In this document: positions 51,378-60,832 of the stretch, piece after piece
Position numbering within the stretch: position 1 is the stretch's first letter
Layout of the letters: every line of letters begins with the position of its first letter
NCBI GenBank assembly: GCA_041648175.1
Contig: JBAZPO010000011.1
Location: forward strand, 1-64,000
Direction of reading: 5' to 3'
From: Desulfobaccales bacterium
GTDB lineage: Bacteria; Desulfobacterota; Desulfobaccia; Desulfobaccales; 0-14-0-80-60-11
DNA length: 64,000 bases
Program-made: the position numbers and the translations under genes
The notes under the pieces: model-generated
Database searches by the model: none
What the model saw: the letters and a program-made list of their open reading frames with translations, nothing else
Told to the model about the DNA's origin: nothing

Positions 51378-52250
51378 CTACCCTTCCCCGCCCAACAGTC
51401 CCCGGGGCCGGATGAACAAGACCAGAAGTAGCACTACGAAGGCGATGACATCTTTGTAGGCGCTGCTGATGTAGCCCGCTCCCAGGCTCTCTAAAAGTCC
51501 CAGGATGAGGCCTCCCAGAATGGCCCCGGGAAAAGAGCCGAAGCCACCCAGGATGGCCGCGGCAAAGCCCTTGAGCCCCAAAAGCACTCCCACATCGTAG
51601 CTCAAAGTGGTGATGGGGGTCACCAGGCAACCGGCCAAACCTCCCAGGGCTCCCGCCAGGGCGAAACTCATGGCCTTCACCCGCCAGACTTTGAGTCCCA
51701 CCACCGCCGCGGCCTCGGGGTTAGCGGCCACTCCCCGCATGGCCAGGCCCATGGAGGTTTTCCGGAAGAACAGCACCAGGCCGATTATGGCCAGCGTGGT
51801 GAGGCCTAAGATCCATAGAGTCTGGGGCAGAATAGCGGCTCCGGCCAGGTGCAGCGGCGCCTCTCCGGATAAAGGCGGCACCGCCATGCGGTTTTTGCCC
51901 CAAATGATTTTCATGGCCCCCCTCAAGATGATGGAGAGGCCAATGGTCAGAAAGATCAGCACCAGGTGGCTTTCGGAACGGGACGGCCGGATGCCTACCA
52001 CCTCCACCAGGATGGCCACCAGAGTTACGCCTGCCACCGCCGCCACCAGGGCCGGGGCCATAGGGAGACCGGCCGTTACCAGGGCGCTATAGAGGATCAT
52101 GCCCCCCAGGGAGACGAAATCAACCTGAGTAAAATTGACGATCCCCATGGTGTTGTGCACCACCCCGAAGCCCAACGCCACCAGGGCGTAAATGGCCCCT
52201 CCGGTCAAACCGGCAAAGATGAACTGGATCAGGTCGTGCAGGCTGCCCAT
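51378..52250 (-). CDS. livH: Branched-chain amino acid ABC transporter permease LivH
   Basis: A 290-residue permease with about 8 transmembrane helices. It has the LivH motifs GAIYALVALGFGVVHNTMGIVNFTQ and LGGFGSFPGAILGGLILGLLESLGAGY. Partner permease LivM is downstream beyond the ior genes. It is upstream of the DUF559 cassette and the ior pair. Confidence 0.93.
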   Translation of the reverse strand: MGSLHDLIQFIFAGLTGGAIYALVALGFGVVHNTMGIVNFTQVDFVSLGGMILYSALVTAGLPMAPALVAAVAGVTLVAILVEVVGIRPSRSESHLVLIFLTIGLSIILRGAMKIIWGKNRMAVPPLSGEAPLHLAGAAILPQTLWILGLTTLAIIGLVLFFRKTSMGLAMRGVAANPEAAAVVGLKVWRVKAMSFALAGALGGLAGCLVTPITTLSYDVGVLLGLKGFAAAILGGFGSFPGAILGGLILGLLESLGAGYISSAYKDVIAFVVLLLVLFIRPRGLLGGEG

Positions 52251-52432
52251 GGCTCTCCAGGCGGGGAAGATACGGCCTCTTATCCTTCCTCAAAGCTTTA
52301 AGGTATCTGAAGGGCGCCTTATCTGGCAAGGGAAAAGGCGAACGCCACACCTGGAAGGGGGCGGATAGGCCTGGCTGCATCGTCTTATGGGCAAGGCACC
52401 TCCCCCTGCCCACGTTCGTGGGGTTTGAGGGC

Positions 52433-53659
52433 TTACTTGGCTAGTGCCGGCGGTTTGCACACAGGACAGGGGATATAACTGCGTTCTTGAGCTTCTTTCA
52501 CCGAGCTAAATTTGATCAAACGCGAGGGTCTTATCGTCTTAGCCCACTTGCAGCTGGGATTGTGGTATTTGTTAGAGGTGGTGGAGCCCACGTATATGGT
52601 CTCAGCCGCAGCCTCCCGGGCAATGGTTTCTTCCTGGCCGGCCACAGGGCTGGCCATGGTCCCGTCTTCATCGCCGGGATTAGAGACCACCAGGCCTTGT
52701 TGATTGTCCGGATCGCCGGAAGTATGCTGTTCGGTTTTCCCCTCCAGGCTGCTCTTATCCCGCAAGGTAAACCTGGGTTCGCCATTGGGGCCGAGTTGCA
52801 GCTCGGCCCGGATCCGTTGCTTCTCATCGTAGAGGATCAAGGCGGGAGCACCATCCGCGCCTAACCCCATAACGGCGCGGAGTTTGCCGTGTTGGTCCCT
52901 CAGGTTCAGGGCGAGCTTGCCGTCTTTTTCGCCCAGCCAGGCCCGGATATAGCCGTTTTGGTCGCGCACCATCAGGCTCTGGACTTCCAGGGGGCTGTTG
53001 GGAGTCTGCGTCCGGGAAAACAGAAAAGCCTGGGTCGCCAGGACCACTACCAACAATCCCAACACGACCGTGCGGAAAAATCCTCGGCCCCGATTTTGGC
53101 GCTCTAATTCCTCCAGACGATCATACACCGCGGTATCCACAACACCGGGCTTCCATTCAGGAGAAGCGGGGGGAGGTGTCTGAGCGATTTCAGGCCCAGT
53201 CACCGGGGCGCTGATTTCCACCTCAGGCATGAGCGGCTGCTGTAATGGGCTCTGGGAACCGAGGTATGCGGGAGGTGGGCTTGGAGTAACGCCACCGGGG
53301 GGAATCACAGGACTTGCGGCTGGCGCCTCCGGAGTCGGAGCACCCGTCGGAACCTTGAAGCTAATCTCTCCCCTTGAGTCTTTGAGTTCCAGAAAGGCTT
53401 CGCCGTGCTGGTTAACTCCCAACCACGCCCAGGCGGTGCCCGCGTTATCGCTTAAAATCAGACCGGCTGAACCATCTTCATTGGCGCTAATTTTACCCCG
53501 ACTTTTGCCAGACCCATCCCGAAGCAGGATTTTCTCGGCCTCAATGACCCGTTCCTGGCCCTGAACCTGACTTTCCGGGGCTTCCAGCGTTTCCTGCCTC
53601 TTCGTCATTATTCTGGTCAGCAAGGCTTCCAGGTGTTTAGGGTCAGGCTTTTCGGGCAT
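52433..53659 (-). CDS. Membrane protein with G-x-x-R-A repeats and a C-terminal Ada-like Cys domain
   Basis: A 408-residue protein. Residues about 30-110 and again 215-300 hold repeats of the form RDxxGxxRAxLGxxxxGxxxLxLxD (LLRDGSGKSRGKISANEDGSA; DQHGKLRAVMGLGADGAP; DEKQRIRAELQLGPNGEP). Between them are a Pro-rich linker and one transmembrane helix (about 190-212). The last ~50 residues form a Cys domain YVGSTTSNKYHNPSCKWAKTI ... CPVCKPP, as in Ada-type metal-binding modules. GGAG lies 9 nt before the ATG at 53659; an earlier in-frame start exists at 53686. The function is unknown. Confidence 0.72.
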   Translation of the reverse strand: MPEKPDPKHLEALLTRIMTKRQETLEAPESQVQGQERVIEAEKILLRDGSGKSRGKISANEDGSAGLILSDNAGTAWAWLGVNQHGEAFLELKDSRGEISFKVPTGAPTPEAPAASPVIPPGGVTPSPPPAYLGSQSPLQQPLMPEVEISAPVTGPEIAQTPPPASPEWKPGVVDTAVYDRLEELERQNRGRGFFRTVVLGLLVVVLATQAFLFSRTQTPNSPLEVQSLMVRDQNGYIRAWLGEKDGKLALNLRDQHGKLRAVMGLGADGAPALILYDEKQRIRAELQLGPNGEPRFTLRDKSSLEGKTEQHTSGDPDNQQGLVVSNPGDEDGTMASPVAGQEETIAREAAAETIYVGSTTSNKYHNPSCKWAKTIRPSRLIKFSSVKEAQERSYIPCPVCKPPALAK

Positions 53660-53774
53660 AGCAGAACTCCACGCTCCTGTAGTCACCTTGCAGGTGATCC
53701 AGCAGGTAGGAAAAGAGGGTGAGAAATTCTTTCATAAGCCGTTCAAGGTCGGGCAGCATCGGTACTCCCGGCAT
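53643..53774 (-). CDS. 43-residue hypothetical protein
   Basis: A short reading frame (MPGVPMLPDLERLMKEFLTL ... QGDYRSVEFCYARKA) with AAGG just before the ATG at 53774. Its end overlaps the start of the downstream membrane protein by 17 nt, the usual sign of a coupled pair. No family recognised. Confidence 0.4.
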   Translation of the reverse strand: MPGVPMLPDLERLMKEFLTLFSYLLDHLQGDYRSVEFCYARKA

Positions 53775-53941
53775 GCCTTACTATGACTTCATATCGATGC
53801 ATCAAAATCTTTTATCTTTTTCTTTTAATCGAACTCAAAGCATTTCTCAATGATTAATTTTATCATACAATCCTGAACCCAGCCATTGCCGCCGACCTTC
53901 GTTTCTTTACCCTCCCAAACTCACATATGTGATTGCCAAAA

Positions 53942-54088
53942 GAGCCTCTTGCAAAAGTCTCTTTACGGTCGAAACCGTATATATGACATAAGCACAGGCT
54001 GGAAAGCCTGTGCTACCGGCGAATTTCTCAATACAAGGCTAAAGCTTGCGACCACATAAGGTCTGGTATTTTTGCAAGAAACCCTTTT
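53942..54088. repeat. MITE-like element M1 (copy d)
   Basis: Starts GAGCCTCTTGCAAAAG and ends TTTTTGCAAGAAACCCTTTT. The interior CGGTCGAAACCGTATATAT and the CACAGGCTggaAAGCCTGTG hairpin match copy b at 19306-19414. It abuts copy e. Confidence 0.7.
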
Positions 54089-54221
54089 GAGCCTCTTGCA
54101 AATATCTCCCTGCCTGTCATTCTGAGGGAGCGAATCGACCGAAGAATCTCATAAGTGGGTGAAAATACGAGATCCTTCGCTTCGCTCAGGATGACAAAAC
54201 GGCTTTTTGCAAGAACCTCTT
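54089..54221. repeat. MITE-like element M1 (copy e), left arm of composite C
   Basis: Nearly identical to copy a (7429-7561). Its reverse complement also matches copy f at 54829-54925 except for an internal deletion of about 35-40 nt, so the two arms of composite C are long inverted repeats. Confidence 0.75.
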
Positions 54222-54828
54222 TTGGCAATTACTACTATAAGAGCCTGCGCTTCGTTCATGATGACAGAGAAAAACGGTTTGAAAATGGCTTTTAGTCCCT
54301 CCAAGATACCCCAAAAATCGCTGAAAATGGTCGGGCGCGGGCCGAATGGAAGGGCAAACCCGGCACATGTGCCGGGACATTGCCGAGGTACCCTCGCCAT
54401 ATACCCGGTCTAAGCCCGCGTGCAAGCGCGTTCCGGTCGAGGCGGTGCCAGGGTTGTCACGCGCTTGTCCCGCGCTTGTCCCAGGGTAATAATCGGGCTT
54501 TCGTAATATTTAGTCTTTAATATCAATAAATTAAGGCTGGGCTGGCATCCTCGTGCCGGGACACGGCACAGGCGGAACGGCTGGAGTCTGCCGATTTTCC
54601 TCAGGTTGGCCAGCAGTGAACCGTTTTTATCCCGGCAAGTCATGGAGACAGCATAAACTCAGAACTGCGACGGATCCAGCAATGATGAGAAAGGTGACAG
54701 GTTTTCTTTTGCAAGCGCGGACATGATCCGGGTTGCAACCATGCCATAAAAGATGGCATTGTAGAATTGATTACCCCTTTGAATTAACGCCACTTTTTTT
54801 TGAAATACTAAAATATACTTATTGCCAG
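54222..54828 (+). repeat. Core repeat, copy C
   Basis: Closely similar to core B (about 9 differences over the 234 nt around the internal reading frame). It keeps the 18-bp palindrome CCCGGCACATGTGCCGGG (54357-54374), the tandem CGCGCTTGTCC patch and TTTTATCCCGGCAAG. It is longer than core B because of an AT-rich ~80 nt at 54745-54828. A 77-codon minus-strand frame at 54410-54643 is not considered a gene. Confidence 0.8.
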
Positions 54829-54925
54829 GAGAGGTTCTTGCAAAAAGCCGTTTGGTCACTTATGAGATGCTTCGGTTGCTTCTTTCCCTCAGAATGACCG
54901 GCAGGGAGATATTTGCAAGAGGCTC
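54829..54925. repeat. MITE-like element M1 (copy f), right arm of composite C
   Basis: Starts GAGAGGTTCTTGCAAAAAGCC and ends ATTTGCAAGAGGCTC. It is in inverse orientation to copy e. Confidence 0.75.
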
Positions 54926-54997
54926 AAAAGTTCTTTCCATATTTTCCTCTCCCCCTGTGGGAGATGGTCAGGGTGAGGGGTAAATAACTTTTGGCAA
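54925..54997. repeat. Family M2 short element
   Basis: CAAAAGTTCTTTCC ... CCTCTCCCCCTGTGGGAGA ... AACTTTTGGCAA. It abuts element M1f, sharing the final C. Confidence 0.65.
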
Positions 54998-55303
54998 TGA
55001 GTATAACTCTCGGGACATTTTTCATCCGCGGCGAGAATTTCTCCGGCTTTAATCATAAATTTCAGAATATTTGCCTAAATCTGGAGATCTATTTTTATAA
55101 TAACAGGGGTATACCGGGAACAATCTGAGAGAGATTTCCAAGGGGCTAAAGAAGTGTCTTATGGTCACAGCGTATCAGCGTTATAATTTAATTCTGCTTT
55201 TATTCATTGCAGGAAGTTTCGCACCTCTCCGATGACTTACTTAACTCGGTGATTGCAACTGATACCAAAAGGGTCTGCGATTATCTGAATGACCGGAGCT
55301 TTA

Positions 55304-55888
55304 TCATAATCTGAGTCCTGAAAAATCATGATCGAATCTATTTCCCACATATAACTCAGAACAATATTGCACCACCGCAGGATCGTAAAGGACGCCCTGG
55401 TTGCGGGAGAGCTCTTCCATGGCCAGGGTAAGCCCCAGGGCCGCCCGATAAGGCCGGTGGGTCGCCATGGCCTCCACCACATCAGCCACCCCTAATATCC
55501 TGGCTTCCAAAAGAATCTCGCTCCCGGACAAGCCCAGTGGATATCCTGAACCGTTCCAGCGTTCATGGTGCTGGAGCACAATCTGGGTGGTCTGTCGAGG
55601 CAATTCCAGGGGTTGTAATATCTCAAACCCAACCATCGGATGGGTTTTGATAATGGAAAATTCCTGGTCGGTCAATCTGCCCGGCTTGACCAGAATCTCA
55701 GTGGGAACCCCCACCTTGCCCAGGTCATGCAACGTTCCCGCAATGCGGAGTTTTTCCATCACATCACCCGCTAGACCCATCTTGTCCGCAATAGTTAGGG
55801 CTATCTGAGTTACACGCCGCTGGTGTTGCACGGTGTAAGGGTCTTTGGCTTCCATGGTAGCTTCGATCACCTTGGTTATGCCGGTCAT
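55304..55888 (-). CDS. HD-GYP domain protein (stand-alone)
   Basis: A 194-residue HD-GYP domain without a receiver or sensor. Metal ligands and signature motifs: YTVQHQRRV, HDLGKVGVP, HPMVGFEIL, HHERWNGSGYPLGLSG and ARILGVADVVEAMATHRPYR. HD-GYP enzymes hydrolyse c-di-GMP. The ATG at 55888 has AGAGGTG upstream; a longer frame to 55939 is less likely. The GYP variant is GYP itself (SGYPLGL). Confidence 0.85.
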   Translation of the reverse strand: MTGITKVIEATMEAKDPYTVQHQRRVTQIALTIADKMGLAGDVMEKLRIAGTLHDLGKVGVPTEILVKPGRLTDQEFSIIKTHPMVGFEILQPLELPRQTTQIVLQHHERWNGSGYPLGLSGSEILLEARILGVADVVEAMATHRPYRAALGLTLAMEELSRNQGVLYDPAVVQYCSELYVGNRFDHDFSGLRL

Positions 55889-56225
55889 GGGGCACCTCTG
55901 GAATGAATTATGGTCAATCAATACTGACTGATGACTCATAATAGGTCATGTGAAACCAACAACAATCAGGTGAAGACCTGAAATTCATCCGTCTAAAACC
56001 CGGATTTGAACCCAGGCCAAAGGCTGAAAGATAACCCTGGTGCGATGACTTTCTGCCACTTTATTCTCCCCGTCGATCTTTCAGGGTTTTCCCTGAGCGA
56101 AAATCAGGCCCACACCTTATTGCCTCTGATTAAAAGATGATTAAAATTGAATCCACGGCAGCAACTTTAAAGAATTACAAAAAAAACTTTACCAATTTAT
56201 TACCACTATGAGGTAGAATGCGATT
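55889..56225. other. Divergent intergenic region HD-GYP / transglycosylase
   Basis: I see no gene and no convincing promoter pair in these 337 nt. The end before 56226 is A/T-rich (a run of A near 56180), as expected for a promoter region. Confidence 0.4.
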
Positions 56226-57644
56226 ATGAGGCCCGGGTCTGGGAACTTGCCTATTTGGGGTTGCTCCTGGAAAGGCTGGCGGAAAATTGTCTGGCTCTTG
56301 GGAGCACTAACGTTACTCTTAATGATAGAGGGATGTGGTGGTTTGCCAAGTACCCTGGGGCATTCGGAACCCAATAGGGGCCTTGCTGCAGTGGATGATG
56401 AGGATCAGGGGGAATCCAGCGCCGGGGAGATTAATGCCCAGCATCTGGATGAACTCTATGCCAAAAGCGGCATCAAAGATCGGGATCGCACTATAGAAGA
56501 AGAATTAAAAAAATGGGAACATCAATCCTCCTTTGATTTTCCCATCCAGATGAACAAGCAAGTCAAGGCCTATGTCGTCTATTTTTCCACGGAACGCAAG
56601 GGGTTCACCAGGCGCTCCCTGACTCGCTCGAGCCGCTATCTCCCTATGATCAAAGAAGTTTTCCGGGAATATGGCCTGCCAGAGGATTTGGCTTACCTGG
56701 CCATGGTGGAGAGCGGCTTCAACCCTAAGGCCAATTCTCCCGCCGGCGCTTGCGGCATGTGGCAGTTTATCAAGGGCACCGGCCTGCGGTATGGTTTGGT
56801 GATCAACGGCAACGTCGATGAGCGTCAGGACCCCGAGAAATCAACCCGGGCCGCCGCACAATATCTTTTGGACCTGTATAAACAATTTGGTTCCTGGTAT
56901 CTGGCCGCCGCCAGCTACAATTGCGGCGAAGGACGGGTCCAGAAGGAGTTAACCAAAAGCAATTATAAGAATTTCTGGGAACTTTCCGCCAATAAATGCA
57001 TTCCCGGCGAGACCCGAAATTATGTGCCGCAGATGATCGCCGCCACCATCATCGCCAGGAATCCGCAGAAATTCGGTTTTGGAAATGTGCCTTACCAATC
57101 CCCCCTAACGCCCGATACACCTTCGAACCTCGAATTAGCGCAGGCTGAATCCCCGGCAGAGACCGTCACGCCGGCGAGGTCCACCAAAACCGTAATGCCG
57201 GCCAGATCTGCCAAACTGGCAAAGCTTCACCCCCCTCCTTCTGAGGATGACCCTCAGCCCCATAATGTCGTCCTGGCCAAACAGAAATCTACCGTGCCTG
57301 CGAAAGCTCTCAACAAAAAGACCAACCGCAGGATCTATGCCGTTGATAAAAAGACCCCTGACAAGCACGCCACCAAAGCCAGGTCCGAGCCTTATGTGGC
57401 ATCCTTGTTCGGCTCTCCCCGTGCCCATGCCGTCAAGGCCCAGGCAAGCAAAAAGGGAGCACCTGCTTCCGGCGGCTCTAAGGCCGGCTTAAACCGCAAA
57501 AACAACAAATCCAGTCCAGCCCTCCTGGCGCAAAAACCCAAGCCGAAATCTATCCAATTGGCCAAAAAGAAAGGTAGTCCTAAGCCAAAATTATCCAAGT
57601 CGAAGTCTAAGTCCAAGGCGTTACTAGTGTCCCAGGCCAGATGA
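56226..57644 (+). CDS. MltD-like lytic transglycosylase lipoprotein
   Basis: A 472-residue predicted lipoprotein (lipobox IEGC, Cys37). The SLT (GH23) domain is at about 140-290, with catalytic Glu163 in AMVESGFNPKANSPAGACGMWQF and later AAASYNCGEGRVQK and NYVPQMIAATII. It cleaves peptidoglycan glycan strands forming 1,6-anhydro ends. The last ~170 residues are a Lys/Ser/Pro/Ala-rich low-complexity tail with no LysM, and two near-identical short repeats ARSTKTVMPARSAKL. The basic tail may bind the cell wall. Confidence 0.88.
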   Translation: MRPGSGNLPIWGCSWKGWRKIVWLLGALTLLLMIEGCGGLPSTLGHSEPNRGLAAVDDEDQGESSAGEINAQHLDELYAKSGIKDRDRTIEEELKKWEHQSSFDFPIQMNKQVKAYVVYFSTERKGFTRRSLTRSSRYLPMIKEVFREYGLPEDLAYLAMVESGFNPKANSPAGACGMWQFIKGTGLRYGLVINGNVDERQDPEKSTRAAAQYLLDLYKQFGSWYLAAASYNCGEGRVQKELTKSNYKNFWELSANKCIPGETRNYVPQMIAATIIARNPQKFGFGNVPYQSPLTPDTPSNLELAQAESPAETVTPARSTKTVMPARSAKLAKLHPPPSEDDPQPHNVVLAKQKSTVPAKALNKKTNRRIYAVDKKTPDKHATKARSEPYVASLFGSPRAHAVKAQASKKGAPASGGSKAGLNRKNNKSSPALLAQKPKPKSIQLAKKKGSPKPKLSKSKSKSKALLVSQAR

Positions 57645-57814
57645 ATTGAATTTGAACAGGCATGATTCCAGAGAAGTTCCTACCGACGATAGCCGGAGGT
57701 CTGGACACGCACCTCAGAGGCAGGAGTCCCCTGAGCATTTGCACCAAGCAGGCGAGGAGCACGCGGCTTTTCTCCAGGAAGACAGGGTGGACAAGTCAGT
57801 AAGAGGTTTCGACC

Positions 57815-58024
57815 TTAATATTGTTTGCAAAGAATCAGAACCAACAAAATCAAACCTACGATAATCATCATGTAAAATTCAATTTTTCTAAATTTCTCAT
57901 CGATCTGCGCGGGTTCTGAGGGGGATTTCAGTTCGACTTCCGTGGTGGGCAATTCGGCCATGAGAGCGTCATACTCTTCCGGCTCAATGATAACCGTGCG
58001 CTCGCGGCTCAACTTGGGTTTCAT
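57815..58024 (-). CDS. Small tail-anchored membrane protein
   Basis: A 69-residue protein with a charged N-terminus (PKLSRERTVIIEPEEYDALMAEL) and one C-terminal transmembrane helix (FYMMIIVGLILLVLILC). GGAGG lies 6 nt before the ATG at 58024. No family recognised. Confidence 0.6.
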   Translation of the reverse strand: MKPKLSRERTVIIEPEEYDALMAELPTTEVELKSPSEPAQIDEKFRKIEFYMMIIVGLILLVLILCKQY

Positions 58025-58280
58025 GGGCGCCTCCATACGCTAGTTATCGTCATGAAAGCGGCAAGACATAATTTTTTCTTGACCCTCGATAAGGGACCTC
58101 GGGAGACCGCTTGATGTAATCGCTGCTGGACAACCGAGATACGCCTGTTCCCGGATTAAGCGCTGAGGTTGACTCCTTCAGATGATTTCCGAGTCGGCCT
58201 CGTGTTAACCGGTTCAGTTCCTCTTTACCTGCTTCTCACCCCAATCTGCTCCCTTTGGCGGCCATATTCATCCTGCGTTT

Positions 58281-58769
58281 TCATCGTGGATTGTTGCTAT
58301 ATTTTTGCGTAAGGCGCGGGTCAATTAACATGATTTTTCCGTCTTGCCTTTCAAACCAATAGGCTTCCGTAGGATTAGTACCTTTCGGAAGTCCCTGGCT
58401 GGCAAATTCAAAGCTATAATGCCTTCTGGGCTCTCGATCAACCGATAATTGGCCTTGACCACGGGATTGGCCTCCGGATTTGATAAATTTGCCTGGAAGG
58501 CCGGAGTAGCTATAACGTGACCCCTGAGATTCAGTGGCCATAGTTTCCTTAACAGTCTTTGTCCCATCCGGTTGCACTTTCTCTTCTTTGGTCGTGGTTG
58601 TGGATTGCCCCGGTCTTTGGTACGGCTGTGGGTATATTCCGTACCCTTCCTGGGCCTCCAGGGGAATGGGTGAAAAACCAACCACAACCACCAGGAGAAA
58701 AAAGACTAAGCAGAGCCCTTGCATCGGCAACCTCCAAACCCGGTTTAACTCCCTCGGCTCTATCATCAT
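58281..58769 (-). CDS. Exported hypothetical protein
   Basis: A 162-residue protein with an N-terminal hydrophobic segment (about 17-38, followed by LEAQ) and a polar secreted region rich in Gln, Thr, Ser and Gly (TTTTKEEKVQPDGTKTVKETM). The C-terminus has PTEAYWFERQDGKIMLIDPRLTQKY. ATG codons at 58769 and 58766 are both possible. No family recognised. Confidence 0.6.
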   Translation of the reverse strand: MMIEPRELNRVWRLPMQGLCLVFFLLVVVVGFSPIPLEAQEGYGIYPQPYQRPGQSTTTTKEEKVQPDGTKTVKETMATESQGSRYSYSGLPGKFIKSGGQSRGQGQLSVDREPRRHYSFEFASQGLPKGTNPTEAYWFERQDGKIMLIDPRLTQKYSNNPR

Positions 58770-58916
58770 TCCTCCTATAAATTTAAGTTAAGAGGAGTTC
58801 CTTCACGTCTTTATCGACACAATGGGGTAAAGCATAAAATTCTGTCCGGATTTTCTCAAGGCGGAACCTGCTTACGGGCATTACGGCCTTAACATGAGAT
58901 GGCCTCCGGCAGAATC

Positions 58917-59114
58917 TTATTTTTGAATATACATGACCACCAGGCCCGCCAGGATAAGGCCGAAGGCTAGGTAATCGCCCCAGGACAGCATCCGGGCCAG
59001 GCCCCCCTTGGCCGGCACCTTCCCCTGGCGCGCCCGCCGGCGCCCCAGGTTGTTCAGCAACAAAACCCCCATACCCGCCAACGCCAGAATTTCCCCTGTT
59101 TGCAGCCCCACCAC
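58917..59114 (-). CDS. Small two-helix membrane protein
   Basis: A 65-residue protein with hydrophobic helices at about 8-22 and 46-63 and a basic loop (RRRARQGKVPAKGG) between. No family recognised. It has no tight operon partner. Confidence 0.5.
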   Translation of the reverse strand: MVGLQTGEILALAGMGVLLLNNLGRRRARQGKVPAKGGLARMLSWGDYLAFGLILAGLVVMYIQK

Positions 59115-59238
59115 ACTCTCCCCAGGCTCCCTAAGGCCTTTGGTTCTCTAGTTTAATTGATGTGATATTAACACAGCGCCTCTCCTGGGCCAAGGAGATA
59201 GGCGGCGCACCGGGACGCTGACGGTTATAAGTTGGCGC

Positions 59239-60642
59239 TCAACGCTTGCGAGGCAATAAGTTGGCCACCAGATTGAGGGCCGCCACCATGGCGGCCAGGG
59301 CAAAGGCCTTCTGGAAAGACCCGATTCCCATGACGTTTACCCCCGCGATGGCAACATGGGCCTGGCTGAGCCAGGCAAAGACCATGACCATCAGAGTAAT
59401 GCCCATCAGCGACCCCAGATTTTTTAACACTGCGTTGGTACTGGCCGCCAGCCCAATCATGGAGGGACTGACATCGCTTAAAATTTCGTTGAGATTGGGA
59501 GCCTGGAAGAGGCCGAACCCGAGACCCATAATCACGAGTCTGGCCGCCAGGGCCAGGGTGGAACTCTCCAGGCCGGTAAACAACAGAGAAATCAAGCCTG
59601 CCAGGATCAACGCGGCGCCGGTTCGCAGGACCAGCAGGTTTCCCAGCCGGTCCGCCAGATATCCCCCAAAAGGGGCTACCAGGGCATTGCTCACGCTTAA
59701 GGCCGCCAACAAGAACCCGGTTTGATCCGGTGTATAGCGATAAACCTGTTCCAAGAAAAAGGGAAGCAAAAAGAAGGTCCCCATCACCGGGGCAAAGGTC
59801 AGCACCACCGCCAGGGAGCCTACCACAAAGGGCCACCGTCGCCAGAGCTCGGGGTGGAGCAGGGGCTCGGGGTGGCGGTGTTCCATAAAATGCAGCGCCA
59901 GGGCCAGGAGCACCGCCACTCCCAAGGCTCCCAGGGTCGCAGCCCCCCAGCCTGATTGTTGGAGCCAGGTTAAACCCAACAGGAATAGCCCCAGGGTCCC
60001 GGCCAGGAGCAGGCCGCCTCCAAGGTCAAATGACTGCCAACTCCAAGGTTTTTGGGCTTTAAGCGGGGTCAGCACCCGGCTTCCCACCCAGAGGGCAACG
60101 CCACAAATGGGAATATTTATATAGTAGATGAACGGCCAGCCCAGGTATGTAGTGATGATTCCCCCCAAGGGCGCCCCAACGCTGATGCCGGTAGCGAACG
60201 CGGTGGAAAATAGACCCAGGGCCAGACCCCGTTCCCCCTCACTATAGGTCAGGGCAATGAGCTTGGGAGCCACCCCCAGCATCAAGGAGCCGCCGATTCC
60301 CTGGAGAGCCCGTGCCCCTACCATCCAGGCCAGCCCTTGGCTTAAGCCGCACAGGGCCGAGGCTCCGGTAAACACCACCAACCCTAAGAGAAAGAGCTTG
60401 CCCGGGGCCAGCAAATCCCCCAGCCGTCCGCTGGTGAGGAGCAAGGAAACATTCATGAGGAGATAGATCAGCATGACCCAGGAGATCTGCACCAGGGAAC
60501 AATGGAAGTCCCGGGCGATCTGGGGCAAGGCAATGTTGACGATGCTGGTGTCCAGGGTGGCCATAAAGGCCCCGAAGCAGACCGTCAAGAGGACGGTGCG
60601 CCGGTTCAGGGTATAGCTTTGCGAAGTCGCGGCCGCAGGCAT
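59239..60642 (-). CDS. DHA2-family (EmrB-like) MFS drug exporter
   Basis: A 467-residue MFS protein with about 14 transmembrane helices. DHA2 motifs: ATLDTSIVNIALPQIARDF (motif D1) and SGRLGDLLAPGKLFLLG (motif A). Such proteins export drugs or other hydrophobic compounds by proton antiport. The ATG at 60642 begins the family-like MPAAATSQSYTLNRRTVLL; the longer frame to 60810 is unlikely. No EmrA-like partner is adjacent. Confidence 0.88.
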   Translation of the reverse strand: MPAAATSQSYTLNRRTVLLTVCFGAFMATLDTSIVNIALPQIARDFHCSLVQISWVMLIYLLMNVSLLLTSGRLGDLLAPGKLFLLGLVVFTGASALCGLSQGLAWMVGARALQGIGGSLMLGVAPKLIALTYSEGERGLALGLFSTAFATGISVGAPLGGIITTYLGWPFIYYINIPICGVALWVGSRVLTPLKAQKPWSWQSFDLGGGLLLAGTLGLFLLGLTWLQQSGWGAATLGALGVAVLLALALHFMEHRHPEPLLHPELWRRWPFVVGSLAVVLTFAPVMGTFFLLPFFLEQVYRYTPDQTGFLLAALSVSNALVAPFGGYLADRLGNLLVLRTGAALILAGLISLLFTGLESSTLALAARLVIMGLGFGLFQAPNLNEILSDVSPSMIGLAASTNAVLKNLGSLMGITLMVMVFAWLSQAHVAIAGVNVMGIGSFQKAFALAAMVAALNLVANLLPRKR

Positions 60643-60832
60643 GGTTTTATATCTTACTGCAAGGAGTTTGAGAGTGGGAGGAGATTTTGCAGCCTGGTTA
60701 AAATAGGGGGGCCTGTGGCCGGCGAATTTCAAGTCATGGCGTGCACGGCACGCCCTATAACTGCAAGGATTGATGAATAGGGAGGGAATTTTTCGGGAAA
60801 CGGCGACCAAGATCAGGCCACCGCCATGAAAC

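Larger units (their letters stand above)
53775..55303. other. Gene-free repeat block, 1.5 kb
   Basis: No supportable gene between the 43-residue frame and the HD-GYP gene. It contains M1d, composite C (M1e - core C - M1f), and an M2 element. The final 55000-55303 is AT-rich with nothing recognised. Confidence 0.7.

Noticed and set aside
53942..54925. Possible CRISPR or tandem array
   Set aside because: Repeats are long, inverted and unevenly spaced with no regular spacers, and no cas genes are present in the window.
57646..57864. 72-codon frame after the transglycosylase
   Set aside because: Non-ATG start, no ribosome site, overlaps the convergent small membrane protein gene.
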